Translations under genes and position numbers: made by a program
Notes under the pieces: model-generated
The model's database searches: none
The model's input: only the letters and a program-made list of their open reading frames with translations
Told to the model about the DNA's origin: nothing
Shown here: piece after piece, positions 1-12,900 of the stretch
How the letters are laid out: each line of letters starts with the position of its first letter
Position numbering within the stretch: position 1 is the stretch's first letter
DNA from: Mallotus nudiflorus
Taxonomy: Eukaryota; Streptophyta; Magnoliopsida; Malpighiales; Euphorbiaceae
Direction of reading: 5' to 3'
NCBI GenBank assembly: GCA_947683625.1
Contig: CANTUR010000125.1
Coordinates: 186,001-250,000 of the forward strand
Length of the DNA: 64,000 bases

Positions 1-918
1 TGATGTAGAAAACATAATTATGAAAGAAAAAGAAAAAGAAATAGTAAAAGGAATTGATATAAGTTGTAGAGAATGAATTACGGAAGAGAAGGGGATTACT
101 TGAAGAAAATCTTGTAATGCAGTAAGAGTTGGAGAGTAGGAGAAGAATTCCTTAAAAAGAGTTCATTCTTTCCTTCTTTATGTTTTAGTTCTTAATGTGT
201 TTTATTTTTGAATTTGGGATGACTAATATTATGTGTAGTTAATTTTATTTATGTTGGGAATTGTTAAATTTATTTTAATTTAAGTTGATTTATAGATATT
301 GGTTTTTTTTCCTTTAATTTGCATTAAGCTTAATTGTTTATGATTTGGCCATTCATAATTAATTTTTAATTAAGTTTAATTATTAAGAAATATTAATCTT
401 AATAGAAATATAAATGTTTGATTAATTGATTTAAGTCTGGATATTGATTAAATTATTTTAATTTCAGTTGGTTGTACTTCATGATTTATTTACTAAATTT
501 GATTAGGTTTTAATTTAATGAGAATTAGTTAAAACCTTTTCAATTGATAGGAATAAATTAAGTAATTTTTACTTGAGAAAGATTAATTACTACCTTTGAA
601 ATCCCAAGAATTGCAATAGAAAGAAAGACTAATTTCTTAAGATTAGCTTAATTAAAATATAGTGATACAATCCCTAACATTATTCTATCATTTACTTGTT
701 AAAATTTATTTGCTTGTTATATTTTAAATTAATTGATTTTATTATTTAATTTCATTTTGGTTATAAAAATTTAGTAGTTTTAATTCAGTTAATTGTTGTG
801 TCTTAAACAAGTTAAAAAAAAAATTAATAGTTGGATAAACATTTAATCCTCGTGGGATCTACCTGTATTTATTCTATATTACTTGACAAAATCATACACT
901 TGCAAGAAACAATCAACA
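1..918 (+). repeat. 3' part of an old LTR (probable Ty3-gypsy type), cut by window edge
   Basis: The stretch is very AT-rich and has no coding potential. Its last ~110 bases (about 800-918) have the same layout as the end of the solo LTR at 43077-44319: a run like 'aatcctcgtgggatctacc', then 'tctatattacttgac', then 'cacttgca', and a final CAATCAACA-type end closing in CA at 918. That layout is common at the 3' end of plant Ty3-gypsy LTRs. No primer-binding site follows at 919, so a solo LTR is more likely than an intact element. The 5' end lies outside the window or is too decayed to see. Confidence 0.45.
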
Positions 919-1159
919 ACTAACGTTTAGTTTGCCTCTTAGGATTAGATGCAAACTAGTGACTGCATCTAAGTCACCAAACACAACAAATATTCTGATT
1001 CACAAATTATATATAGACACCAAACACAAAATTTCTTTAAAAACCAGCAAACACTACTTCATTATAACACCAAGTTTTAACTGATTCCATCAACAAATAA
1101 ACTGAGTCCATCGAAAAATAGCTTCATTCAAAAATATTAAAAATCACAATTAGTACACT
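919..1159. other. AT-rich spacer
   Basis: Low-complexity A/T/C-rich DNA between the LTR remnant and the C-terminal end of the MULE transposase relic. I see no gene or structured repeat in it. Confidence 0.5.
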
Positions 1160-4100
1160 TACATTCATAGTAGTTCGACCAGTGACCTCATCAATGGGTA
1201 TTCCATGCCCTTAAGGATTTTTAGTCTGCCTTTTAGGATTACTTAAACTTGCTTGCCCTTGCCTTAGAACTGAGACAGTATTTTTTTTAGTTTTGGCGTC
1301 TTTAATGGCTTCTATTTTTTTCTTTCCAAATGAAACAAAACCATTACAACTTGAAGAACATATATAAAGTATTAATTACAAATGTATTGAAGCAATATGC
1401 CTTAATTATTGATGTTAATGCTGCATTGGTTTCCACATAATCTTTTGCAAGGTTCGGAGTTAGAACCTCTGAAGCTACTACATTTGAAGGTGCATGTGAT
1501 GAGCTTCCACCTTGTAAAGCTACAATATTCTCATTTTAATTCTAATTTAGGCAGCCTTTCTTATTGTGTCCCTTTTCTCGGCACAAGCTACAAGTTGTCT
1601 CCACCCCTTTTCTAGATAACTTCCCACTTTTTCTTGGCTCATCAACATCTTTTCTTCTTTTTAGCTTAGGCCCACTAGTCATCTATTTTACAGTTGGAGG
1701 CTTAACTAGAGGCTTGTCACTTTCAGGCCACATATTTTTTCCTTTACATGGAAACTTGATAAAAATGTAGCTCTTCTTGTATGTCTCCTTATGATACCAT
1801 GGACTGACATAATCTTCAACATATTGCTCATTATCATGAATGGCACACATACCATAAGGGCAGGGAATAACACTCAGATGCTAAGCTCTGCAAGTGCATG
1901 ACTACTTGCTAAGATCGACCGTATGTCTGTCTTTCTTTTTAACTATTTCATACTCATGCTGGCCATTAAACACTAAATGACACTTAAAAAAATGATGCAT
2001 GTTTTTAAAAACACCATCCATGTTTTTCTCTAATTTTTGAATAGAACTTGGACTAATATTGCTCACCCATTTATCAGCTTCTTTCTTTCTCTCAACAAGT
2101 CTCTTCATCATCCTTACTCTGATTGTATCCAAAATTCTCTGAATATGCATTGTCCTTGCCTTTAAAATGGAACCATTAAAAGCTTTGCACATGTTATTAT
2201 CGACACAATTTGCCTTGCAATTAGTCTTCTAATATGTTCTATAACATGCAATTGCAGGCCATTTTAATACCTCATTACCAGCTCTTAATCTTATTTCATC
2301 CAACTTCTCTAATTGGTCATTAAAGTATTACTCGTATGAGCTTTTGGCACATCGCCAAAATTGATTATGAAATTCAAGTCCTCTTCACTTTTTATGCCAT
2401 ATGGACTATATATGCATTGCACACCACATGTGTTCAAAGATAGGCAACTCTTTCTTAACAGCTTTAATCAGTCCCTAATAAAAAAAAGTATAACTTAAAT
2501 TAAATCATTTGCAATTTGATATACATTAATGAAAAAAACCAAAACCAAGAAGTTAACCTTTTGCATGTCACTTATTAAAGTCAAGCTATCATTATATGAA
2601 ATGGCAAGATCATGCTTCAATAATTGCAAAAACCAAATCCAATTCACTTTGTTTTTAACATTAATAATAGCCTAAGCAATTGGGAATATTTGATTATTCC
2701 CATCTCTACCTATGGCTGTTAATAGCTCACCTCTACAACTTGTTTTGAGAAAACATCCATCAACTTCGATAATTATTCAACATCCTTTTTTCCACCCCTT
2801 TTTCAAAGCATCAAAGCATATATAAAGCCTTCAAAATTTATTACTATTTGGCTTTGTACACAAAACTACAGTGGTTCCATGATTTGTTTCCTTTAATTCT
2901 TCAACATATCATTAACGGCTACCATACACTTCAATATAATTTCCAAGTAACTCAGACATCACCTCTTTCTTTGCCCTTTTACACATTACAAAAGACATAT
3001 TGCACTTCAGTTCCTCACCAATAAGCTTTTTAAAATTAGCTATCCTTATCCCAAGTTCTTAATAAATTCTATCCTTATAATATGTAGCTAAGAACTTAGT
3101 GGCCACTCCCTTATTCTTGTACACTCTACGACATTTATATTAAGGATTATAACTTTTAATTATGAAATCCCCCGTCTTGTTCTTAACACTAGCAAATATA
3201 TACCATGGGTAGCCTTTTTTTGTACAAATAGCCTTAATCCTTATATTTTTATCTTTTATGAAATTTACCTCACATCCCTTGATAACTAAATATTGAGCTA
3301 TAGCATCTCTAAATTGTTGAGCTAATTCAAAAACCATACCTATAATGAAAGCTGACATTTTTACACTTGGATCATAAATGATCCTATTAGGTTTTTTTTT
3401 TTTTCTGATTATTTGCCCAATTTCATCTCCAAAATCAATTTCTAGGCTATAGTTGTCATTATAATCAAAATATTCTATATTCGCATGTAATTCCTCTTGT
3501 TCAACAAAAATTTCACCCCCGGTTTATGTGCCAATTTCACCATAATTGTTAATATCCTTTTCAGTACCTATTTGACCACCAAATTCAGCAACATTATCGC
3601 TTCGAACCTCTTATGCTTCTTCTACCTCTTATACTTCAGTATTTTATTTAAGCAGTTGCTCTTCATTTTGAGGCAAAATAGGTTCACTTGTGTTGTAAAA
3701 CTTCTTTCGATTCTCCTTAGCTTGTTGGAGCTCCTCATCACCTCCATCAGACATCACTTCATTAGGTTCTTCTAGATTTTTTCCACCCACTTCTCCCATA
3801 AGTTCATTTTCTTCTTTTAAATTCTATCCACCTTTAACTCCCATCCCTTTATTTTCTTCTTCCAAATTTTATCCACAGACATCTTCTATCACTTCAGTTT
3901 CTACACCTCGAACTGACTGCATACCATCCTAAACAACATCATTCATTTGCCCAATATTCATACCTCCGCATGCCTTTGTCTCTCTCTCAAACAAATCATC
4001 AACATCAAGACTAATTCCCATTAAAAATTAAATTTCTAAAGGATCATGAACTTCATGTTTTAAGTAAAAGTCAACTGACTCAAGGTCTTCACAACATCTA

Positions 4101-4400
4101 AATATTTCAAATAGAAGCCTATCATCACTCAATAAAAGCAATCCATCTTCCAATTTATATCCAGGTTTCAACTAATAAATCTGAGGTATTTAACTATAAC
4201 CTAAAGACATAACATACCACTCAATCTTCATATAATGTAATTTATCTCTATCAAGAAGCCACAACTCAACCAACTCTTTATCTTTGTATCTCAGCTCAGG
4301 GTCTTTCATAAACACTCCTTTGTGATGAAACCTTAAAGTTATAGACCTTTCATTATCTCCCATTTGTACATACAAACAAACAGTATGCTACTTAACATCA
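1160..4400 (-). mobile_element. Degenerate Mutator-like element (MULE), coding part
   Basis: Read on the minus strand, this region carries in order the parts of a MuDR-type transposase: an N-terminal module near 4375-4190, the MuDR DNA-binding region near 3358-3140, the transposase core and C-terminal helical part near 2440-1900, a SWIM zinc finger near 1890-1690, a CCHC knuckle near 1615-1550, and a basic tail to about 1160. The order and spacing match plant MULE transposases. I could not find convincing terminal inverted repeats or a 9-bp target duplication, so the limits given are those of the coding relic and not of the transposon. Many stops and frameshifts show it is old and inactive. 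Confidence 0.85.
1450..4375 (-). pseudogene. MuDR-family transposase pseudogene
   Basis: Fragments in at least three frames add up to a mudrA-like transposase. The N-terminal piece (4375-4190) has the 'HHKGVF...LRYKDKELVELWLLDRD' pattern typical of the plant MULE N-terminal module. The piece at 3358-3140 matches the MuDR region: a G-M-x-F start, then K-x-C-x-V-x-F, then P-W-Y-I-F-A-S, then Y-N-P. Near 2250-1900 the 'NNMCKAFNG' motif and a basic helical stretch match the part before the SWIM finger. The SWIM finger itself follows (CTCRA...HLSVIPCPYG), and near 1600 comes a CCHC knuckle of the form C-x2-C-x3-GH-x4-C. The family acts in the nucleus, where a DDE catalytic core cuts and rejoins DNA. 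The core region here (about 2450-3130) is too decayed for me to place the catalytic acids. No functional product is expected. Confidence 0.85.
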
Positions 4401-5343
4401 AACCAAAACAAACACCTATCTATTTAACCAACCATGTCTTTAATATAAGAAGCTCAAAAATTAGAAAACTCAATTTTTATCTAATACAGGGCCAAACATA
4501 TATTTTTAACCATCAAGCATGTCATTAAAAAAAAAAAACTCGGTTTTTGTCAAATACAACACCCACAAGAATTTTTAACCGACAAGCATGTCATTAATAC
4601 AAAAAACAATAACAAAAAAACTTAACCTTTGTCAAATACAACACCCACCAAGCATGTATTGCAGATCCAACAATACTAGTTTCACTATCTCATTTAATTT
4701 TACTACACCTAACAAGTGTTTTGTATACAAATTTTTAATTGAAAGACTTAGGACATTGATAAAGAAGAAATTTTTTCATAAACTCAAAAGCAAAAGCAAC
4801 ATGATTCAAATTTATTTTAGTAATTTCAGTTGCTAACCTACATTGGCTAGATCGAGCACTTCCTTTGCTTTAAATTTTCACTCTCTCAATTTAATTCATT
4901 CTCTCATTATTTGGGAATAACGTCACGATTTTGCACTAGGTATTTGGAAATAACATTGCAATTTTGCATTGAGTTCATTTTATGTATACTACCAATTCAC
5001 TTAATATACCCAACCAATGCATGTTAGACACATGTCCTCTTTTTCTTGCCCTTAACTAATCAGTTACTTAATTTTAATTAAGTTGAGGATTACTTTTTTC
5101 TATTAATTAAGCTATTAGTTCAATTTAATTAGCTATTCACGTGTTATTAAATGCATATGAGTTGTGTGCTCCTAATTTTGTTAGAGAAAGAGTTTAAATG
5201 AGCTAATAATTGCAAGTATTGGGCTGAAATGGCGAAGTAGTTCATTTTGGGTCAAATTAAACTTTTGCACAAAGTTTGAGGGCCAAATCAAACCTTATTC
5301 CTTTTTTTTAAGAAAAAAGGAAGACTTCAAAAAATTAGTAGGG
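4401..5343. other. AT-rich intergenic stretch
   Basis: No gene recognised. The one short open frame on the plus strand (4588-4836) is A/T-driven and has no recognisable domain. The right end (about 5285-5356) matches the sequence that follows the exon of the second pectinesterase fragment near 55.25 kb, so it is the intron-side flank of the pectinesterase relic. Confidence 0.4.
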
Positions 5344-5361
5344 GAAGGAAATAAAACTCAC

Positions 5362-5670
5362 AAAAGGAAGCAGTCTTGAAGGAAAGTGCATATCCCATCT
5401 CTATTACATTTTTCTTCGGTAACTGTTGTTCTGCGAGGACCATCTCCATATGTAAACACATTTACTTGATTTTTCTTAACCGAAAAATACTCATCATATT
5501 CCAGTTTTCACATAAACCACCATATATTGTCCTACAACATTCTTAGGGTATGCAACAAGAGCAGCATCAATAGTTCTATAGTGGCCATTACTATCCTTAG
5601 CCACAACAGCATTAGAATTTACACTGGCATCATTTGAGCGTTGCAATAGCTTCCTCTCTCCTATTGGCAT
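5362..5670 (-). pseudogene. Pectinesterase fragment (start of catalytic domain)
   Basis: On the minus strand the conceptual product begins MPIGERKLLQ and continues with NAVVAKD, YRTIDAAL, YPKN, YVKTGI, VNVFTYGDGP and then a T-F-L-Q-D-C ending. This is the N-terminal part of the pectin methylesterase catalytic domain (the family removes methyl esters from cell-wall pectin). The inhibitor/pro region and the whole C-terminal half, with the catalytic residues, are missing. There is an in-frame stop near the residues after YVKTGI. The exon stops at a GTGAGT-like donor on the minus strand (5361 downwards), after an apparent frame slip. The same junction is seen in the copy at 54362-55234. The 5' side ends abruptly at the ATG, next to a TTA microsatellite and the gypsy LTR. 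Confidence 0.85.
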
Positions 5671-5715
5671 TATTATTATTATTCTAATTATTATTATTAT
5701 TATTATTATTGTCTT

Positions 5716-5752
<37 letters not shown>
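5671..5752. repeat. TTA and TA microsatellites
   Basis: A (TTA)n-like run (about 5671-5710) is followed by a perfect (TA)17 run at 5719-5752. They lie exactly between the pectinesterase fragment and the recognisable 5' LTR. The first bases of the matching 3' LTR (14382 on) also hold a TTA run, so this repeat may be the expanded start of the 5' LTR. Confidence 0.8.
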
Positions 5753-5755
<3 letters not shown>

Positions 5756-5812
5756 GGATCGTCTGTAAATGGACTTGTGTGTATCCATTTTCTTCAAAAA
5801 AGAAGAAGGAAT

Positions 5813-7897
5813 TGCGCTTTGCAGTGGGCAAAGAATAGTGGGTATGGCCTGAAAAGAGTGGAAAATTTCATTTTAGTCCCTATATTTTTTCTTTTCCTTT
5901 GTTCAACAACCAAATGATCTTCAACCAACCTCAAATTCAAACCGTAGACTCATCTTATTCTCCTCTTCATTCTGGTAGTGTTCATTTTACAAGAAGTGGC
6001 TCTAATTAGTGCAACATTGACTTAGAATAGTTGGCCTTCTACCTCCATTTCGCAATGTTCCGACAAGCTTTAGATGTAATGGTTGGTGCCTTAAGTTCCT
6101 CATGTCGTCAAGAGTCCATAGGCACCAACCACTCATTTGATCTGCACCCATAGAGTATTTGTTGAATAATTTTAGGTAATTTTGATTTGTTACTCAATTT
6201 CTTAATTCAGTGTTGATTTTAGGTTGTTTGAAGCTTAAGTGTGTTCCATTAATTATTAGGAATGTTTGGTAGAATTTGTTTAGTCAGATATTATACTTTC
6301 CAGTGAGAATTCGATGGGTCCTACCCCAATTTTAGGTGAGTGAATATTAATAACCCAAAAATGGTTATGAGCTATTTTTAATAAATAGTATAAATTATGA
6401 TGATCAATTTTCATATACAAAGTTTTATCTAATTCTTTATGGATTTTGAGAAATAAATCTCAAAAGGTTTGTAGTGAAAATTAATTAATTTCAATTTTTA
6501 TTAGTTAAATCGTCAAAGATAAATTCCTTTAGTGTCAAAAGTCATATTTAGGATATTTCTAAGTCCATTTTATAAATCCTTGGTTTTAATAATTTTTTCG
6601 GAATTTGAAATTTTTTTATGAATTTTATTTGTACACATAAGCATGTTTTAAATAAATATTATTTATTTTAGAGAGCTCCGGAGCGGGTGCCATCGCATTT
6701 GGGCAGCCGAGGACACGTTGGCCGGCACGCTCCACCTGTGAGTTAATTTTATAAAATGTTTGTTGAGATTATTTACAATAAGAATTTTATGAGATTAATA
6801 TAAGTTATTTATGATCATGAATTTTACCTTATACATGATTCATTTAATTGATTATGATTAAGCATTTGACAAATATGCTTTAGTTAGTTTAATGTAATTT
6901 AATTTTTATTTTATATTGTTTCATATACTATTTTGAAAGTAATGGTAGAACATGCTACTTGGTGGGTGTCACCAAGACTATGTGCGCACCAGTGTTGATA
7001 TGTGTATTGGTTATTTTATGGATTTTGAGCCCTGGTTAAGTAAAACTCTCTAGGAAAAATTATTAGTTGTGGGCCTTGGTTGAGTAAGACTCTTCGGGTA
7101 GGTATATTTCTACTAGTTGATCTTGCTCTTTAGGTGCCAGTAAATAATTGGTGTAAGAGACCGGCCATGGCTGGACCTGTGTTGAGTGTACTCTCTTAAA
7201 TGTATAGTTATTTGGATTAAGAGAGCCGAAAGGCTAGTAGAACTGAGATTTAGGGTTCTACCGTGATTTTCCATTAAAGATTTTATTTATCATAAATATT
7301 ATGTTTGCATGATTTACTTTATTATAAGTTAAAAGAATTTGTATTTATGGACTTTCTTGAAAGGTATTTTATAAAAGAATGGTTTTGGTAAAAATAAAAG
7401 AGTTTTTTTGAAATAATTATTTATTTAAAGGATTTAAAGGTTTTAAATAGTTGTGTTAAAACCAATATGCATTTAATAAACTTAGTTCATTCAGTGAGGT
7501 CTGAATCTCCCCAATTTATTTTTCCAAGATCTCATAATCTAATCGATCATAGTCATCGTTTGCGTCGAGTTTCTACTTCTCTAGCCATTTTGTGTAGATT
7601 TATTTAATATAAGTATTGTTATTTAAATTCTAAATATCATAATTATTAGTTAAATAATTTGTGTAATTTGTATTTGGGAAGTAATGTTGATTGGATAATT
7701 TTTGGAAGTGTATTTCCTTGATTTACAGGTTTAGGTTTGTTCCCGGTATAGAGGAAACTCTGTCGGATTTTCATTAAATATTAAAGTGTTAAATTTTATT
7801 GTGATAATTCCTTTAGGCTTACTACAAATTTTGGAAGCTTTATGCTTTTCCCATTTTTTAGTGCCGGTCATGTGCCCATGGGGTTCGGGTCGTGACA
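5813..7897 (+). repeat. 5' LTR of the gypsy element
   Basis: Base-by-base similarity to 14425-16587 starts at 'ttgcgctttgcag' and runs to the terminal 'tgaca' at 7893-7897. Differences are many and mostly transitions. The opening TGTAATAACCC seen in the 3' LTR is absent here. The block 'gccatcgcatttgggcagcc' (near 6690-6710) occurs once, whereas the 3' LTR has three tandem copies of the surrounding 38-bp unit. Confidence 0.9.
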
Positions 7898-7900
7898 AAG

Positions 7901-7913
7901 TTAGTATCAAAGC
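7901..7913 (+). other. Degenerate primer-binding site
   Basis: TTAGTATCAAAGC lies three bases after the LTR end. It differs by two G-to-A changes from TTGGTATCAGAGC, the usual plant binding site for the 3' end of initiator methionine tRNA. Both changes are transitions, as expected for methylated, decayed retrotransposon DNA. Confidence 0.75.
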
Positions 7914-8552
7914 TTATGGTTGATTTTCTACTACTTTGGTAATTGAAGTATGTCTTTTCTTAAACTATTGCAGTAATTAGGTGGTAATTCTCAATTGTTG
8001 TCATCATTGCTTTGAGAATTTCACATATATATCAGTTCTTGATGCAAGGCAACAAGTCTTGGAGTGATTGGAATGGGTCTACAAAATAATGGATAGAATA
8101 CATATATTTTCAATATTAATATCATTATTATTACAATATGATTTTTTCCTATTTTAGTGTTGATTTGAATTTTCCTTTTCTAGCTAGGATTTTTTTTCCT
8201 ACCTTTGTTAGAATTATTTTTTACTTTATATCCTAATTACAATTAGGGTTGGTAGGTTTGTGTCACCCTATTAATATGTAAGCCTTAAGACTACTAAAGA
8301 CAGTTTTTGTTGAATTGATAATTGAATTCCTATTTTCACCTAATTTTTGATATTCCTTTGTGTGAATTAATGAACATTGATGTCTGTTTCCTGTGAATCA
8401 ATAGGTTATAGAAGGTTGTTTAATGACCATTTATACGTGAATCAATGACAATTAATAATTATCCTTTATTTTATATTTTCTGCTACATTAGTTCCCTTGT
8501 TGTGTTTGAAATATTGTTAGTTTTTGTGTCTTTTTAGAATAAGGAGGAGAGC

Positions 8553-9950
8553 ATGAAATGCTCTAGCTGTAGATGCAGTATATGATGATGGCGAGCAGTC
8601 CATTCAGGATGAAGCTCCTCCCCTTACCCCATGATGTAGAGGAAGGGGTAGACCTAAGGCAGTGGCAGCTCAAAGGTAAGAGCAATAGCTGCAAGTAGAG
8701 CTAGAAGTTTCTGAGGTGGATCCTGCAACCTTTGCAGTTGGAATGGCAGGAATTAATCAAGGTTTAGCTACACTTAATCAAGCCATGAAATTGGTGCAAC
8801 AAAAGCTTTAACAAAGGAACTAAGGGATGATAGATGCTGATGCTCTTCTTTTGTACTGTAGAGTTGGAAGGATTTCCTTTGACGAGACTGGAGATGCCTT
8901 AGACTTCATTAATGCCATTAAGTCTATGACTAGAACTGGGTATACAAATTATTAAAGGATCCTTATTGTTGAGTTGTCAGTCCAAGCAACAACCCAAGAT
9001 TGGTTCGCAATCCATACAGCCCTATATGGACACTATCACATGGATTGAGTTTAAGGGTCGAGTCATGAGGTATTTTTATCCACTTGCTACAAGGGATGAA
9101 TTTAGATGGCAATTGTTGCATATCAATAGGGGAGATAGATCAATTGAGGATTATATGAGGGAGTTTCTCATATTATTATGTCATGCAATGGATGTGATGG
9201 GAGATTGACATAGAGTAGTGGATTTATATGTGACTGGGTTAGGAATGGTATATGTGGGGACATGTACTGAGGGTCATACTTTGGAGAGTGTTATTGATAA
9301 GGACAAGCAGTTAGAGAGGCAACATTTTAAGGCATGGTATGATCCCATATCCATATATGAGTGGACATGACAGGGCAACTAGTGTTCAAGGTATTCATTA
9401 GCTAGTGTTTTAGCTTGGCAGTACTGGTGTTCAGATTGGTACCTCCCAGTAGCATAGAGGTTAAAGGGGACATAGATCTGGAAGACATAATTACAAGCAT
9501 AGTAGACCTGTTAAATATGGACTTGGAGCCAGTAATAGTGTAGTGGATAGAGTTTTGGGTATGGCAGTATAGGCTCAGGGCCTAGTGTATGTCCTAACTA
9601 TGGTCGAGTACATCAAGGCCCTTGTCACCTACCGTCAGGAGCTTGTTTCAGATATGGACAGGTGGGAAACTTTGCTAGATCATGTCCACATTCTGGTTAT
9701 TAGCAGACATACCCTCAGGGTTCATCATCTACAGTTACTCAGCCAGTATATCAGACTCCTAAGTTTCATGCACTAGTGTATCCTTAGTAGAGTGGTACTC
9801 AGTTTGTGGGCCAGTAGGGCCATGGTATAGGAGGTAGGTATAGAGGGAGACTTGGTGGCAGAGGATTTATGCAGCGATCTACTTTATCGTAGGCAGGCCA
9901 TGGGTAGGCCATAGTGTTTACACTGACTCCTCAGGATGCTTAGGCATCTA
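8553..9950 (+). pseudogene. Gypsy gag pseudogene
   Basis: The conceptual N terminus starts near 8553 and is followed by a 'GRGRP' basic patch. A retrotransposon gag core lies around 8966-9208 (W-x2-F-x9-F-x-P, then RSIEDYMREF). A zinc knuckle region lies near 9638-9690. The knuckle reads CFRYGQVGNFARSC: the second Cys has become Tyr and the His has become Asn, so it can no longer bind zinc in the usual way. Several in-frame stops separate the pieces. The protein would have formed the particle that packages element RNA. Confidence 0.8.
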
Positions 9951-9958
9951 ATGCAATT

Positions 9959-12900
9959 ATGGCAAGTACTCTTATGGTCCGTTATTTTAATGCTAGAGTT
10001 TTATTTGATCCTAGTGCATTGCATTCTTTTGTATCTCTTATTTTTGCTTTAAGAATGGGATGGCTACCATCCAAGTTGTTAATTCCATTATTTGTTGTAA
10101 TTCATCTCAGTGATGAGTTAGAAACAGATATAGTTTTTCCATCTTGTCCAGTGTTGGTGGAAGGTAGAGAATTGCTAGTAGATTTAGTTTTGTTAGACGT
10201 GATAGATTTTGATGTGATTTTAGGAATGGATTGGTTAGCTTGACACTATGCTACTTTGGATTTATTGGGAAAAAGAGGTGATATTTAGAATCCTAAATGA
10301 TGAGGAATTCAGATTTAGAGGCAAAAAGAGTTCGATGCCTCAGTGTTAACCATTTGCATGGTCAAAGTCTTAATTTTGAAATTTGACAAACAATTTTGAT
10401 ACAAATGATTTCAACTAAGTGTGTAGGAAATTCTATACCAAAAATATACATTTTTGGATATATAGTGATCTTTTAGGCTAATTCGATCTCTGAGATTCAA
10501 GGAGGCTTTTTGACATCTTTAAAGCTTTATAATGAGAAAATGATATTCTTCACTTTTGAACTAGACATCTGAAGCTTTCTGAATTGAGCTTACTTGTCAA
10601 ATTTAAGGTCATTTGGGTATGCAAATCTTGAGTTGAAGTTAGCATATGCAGCTTTCATTTTAGGTTGCACAACTCTTAGTATTTTAGCAATATCTTAAGC
10701 TAAAGAGGGTCAATTAAGGTGATTCAAAATGATATGAAAAGATAAGATAATTATCTATAACTTTTATGAAGAAATTTTTAGTTGATTCGATCATTTTCAT
10801 TCTTGTTCATGAGCATCTCTCGAGTTGTTCACGAGCTGTCCCTTGTAAGTGCTCATTTTAAGCTAAAATGGATAGTGCTCCTCATAAGCTAGCATTATAA
10901 GCTGAGCCTCACAATCATAAAGAGCAGAGATCAGCTCGTAAGAGCAGTCATAACAGCTCTAAATAAATATATTTGAATGCAACGACTATTATTTTTGCTC
11001 CTCACCAGCTAGAGCTTGCTCCTCATGAGAATTATTCATTTTTGAGTAGCGTTTTGATAGAAATAAGTCCAAGATGAATCAAAAATCAATTATAGATGTT
11101 GGAGACATTTTTGATACATCCAATAGCCATATTTTTTAGTGTTTGTCTACATAAACACTCCTTAGAATTCAATTGAAAGGTTAAGAAACTTGTTTATTAT
11201 TCATTCTCTCTTAAGCATTCAATTTAGCTCTTAACATTCTCTTAAAAAATTCCTTATTTGTAACTCTTATGAGAGTTGGTTATGTGTTAGAAATATAATT
11301 TTTCTTCATTTTAAATCTTGGGATTGGGGATTTGGTTGTTGAGTGAGCCTTGAAAACTTAAGTTGTAAGGTTGTAAGAGTGAGCCATAAAACTCTTGTGT
11401 AATCTCAATCTTGTGAATAAGATTGTGGATGATTGAAAGTCCTAACTTGGGGATAAGTTAGGTAGAGACGTAGGATTGTTGTTGAATCCAAACTCCTTAA
11501 ATCATTGTGTTCTTCATTCTTCCTTCTTAACATTGTTGCAATTCTTGTTTAATTCCTTAAAATCATTTTTATTTTCCTAAAACACTTGTTAGCCTTATTC
11601 ACCCCCCTTTAAGGCATTTTCACTCAGAATCTCATTTTTGTAATCATAGCTAGAAAGATGCTTGGAAGGGGATGTCAAGGATATTGGCTGTGGTTAGGGA
11701 TATAGAGGTAGATAAGGGGGTAGTTGAGAAGGTGCCAGTTGTGTGTGAGTTTCTGGATGTCTTTCCTGAAGAATTACCAAGGTTGCCACCAGAAACAGAG
11801 ATAGAATTTTATATTAATGTTGTACCTGGTACAGATCCTATCTCTATGCCACCTTATAGAATGGCACCTGTAGAATTAAATGAGCTTAAAGAGATTATGA
11901 ATTCTTGATAATGTCCTTTGGGTTGACTAACGCCTCAAAAGTTTTTATGGGCTTGATGAATTGGGTGTTTAGGCCGTTCTTGGACTAATTTATGATAGTG
12001 TTTATTGATGATATCTTAGTATATTCCAAGAGTGAGGCGGAGCATGCTAAGCATTTAAGGATGGTGCTTCAGACTTTGAGAGAGCACTAACTATATGCCA
12101 AATTCTCTAAGTGTGAGTTTTAGTTGGATTAAGTGGCATTCTTAGGCCATATAGTATCTAAAGACGACATATAAGTGGATCCCAAAAAGATTGAAGCTAT
12201 TATAGAGTGGCCGAGACTTACAACAGTCATTGAAGTAAGGAGTTTTCTAGGTTTAACTGGATACTATAGGATATTTGTGAGGGATTTCTCCAAGATAGTT
12301 GCACCCTAACAAGGTTGACCCAGAAGAATGCTAAGTTTGTGTGGATAAGGACATGTGAGGAGCACTTTCAGATGCTCAAGGACAAATTAACTTCAGCTCC
12401 AGTATTGACTTTAACTTCGAGAAGTGAAGGGTATATAGTGTATTGTGATGCTTCTCAAGTAGGATTGGGTTGTGTATTAATGCAGTATGGGAGAGTAGTT
12501 GCTAATGTTTTCACGTTAGTTAAAGAAGCATAAGCAAAAACACACTACTTATGATTTGGAAATGGTAGCTATGGTGTTTGCACTAAAGATTTGGAGGCAT
12601 TACTTATATGCAGTCACTTATGAAATATACACTAACCCCAAGAGCTTGAAGTATATTTTTCAATAAAGAGACTTGAATTTGAGGCAAAGAAGATGGATGG
12701 AACTTCTAAAAGATTATGAATACTTTATTTTGTACCATTAGGGTAAGGCTAATGTGGTAGCTGATGCATTGAGTAGAAAGTTAGCAGGAAGCCTTGCTCA
12801 CATTAGCTTAGAAAGAAGGCCAATCATTAAAGAGTTGCATGAACTGATTGATCAGGGATTGCAGTGGAAGGTAACTAAGAAATGTTTTGTAGCTCAATTC

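Noticed and set aside
8158..8420. Possible small solo LTR in the gypsy leader
   Set aside because: Some words resemble copia LTRs, but I found neither matching ends nor a target duplication.
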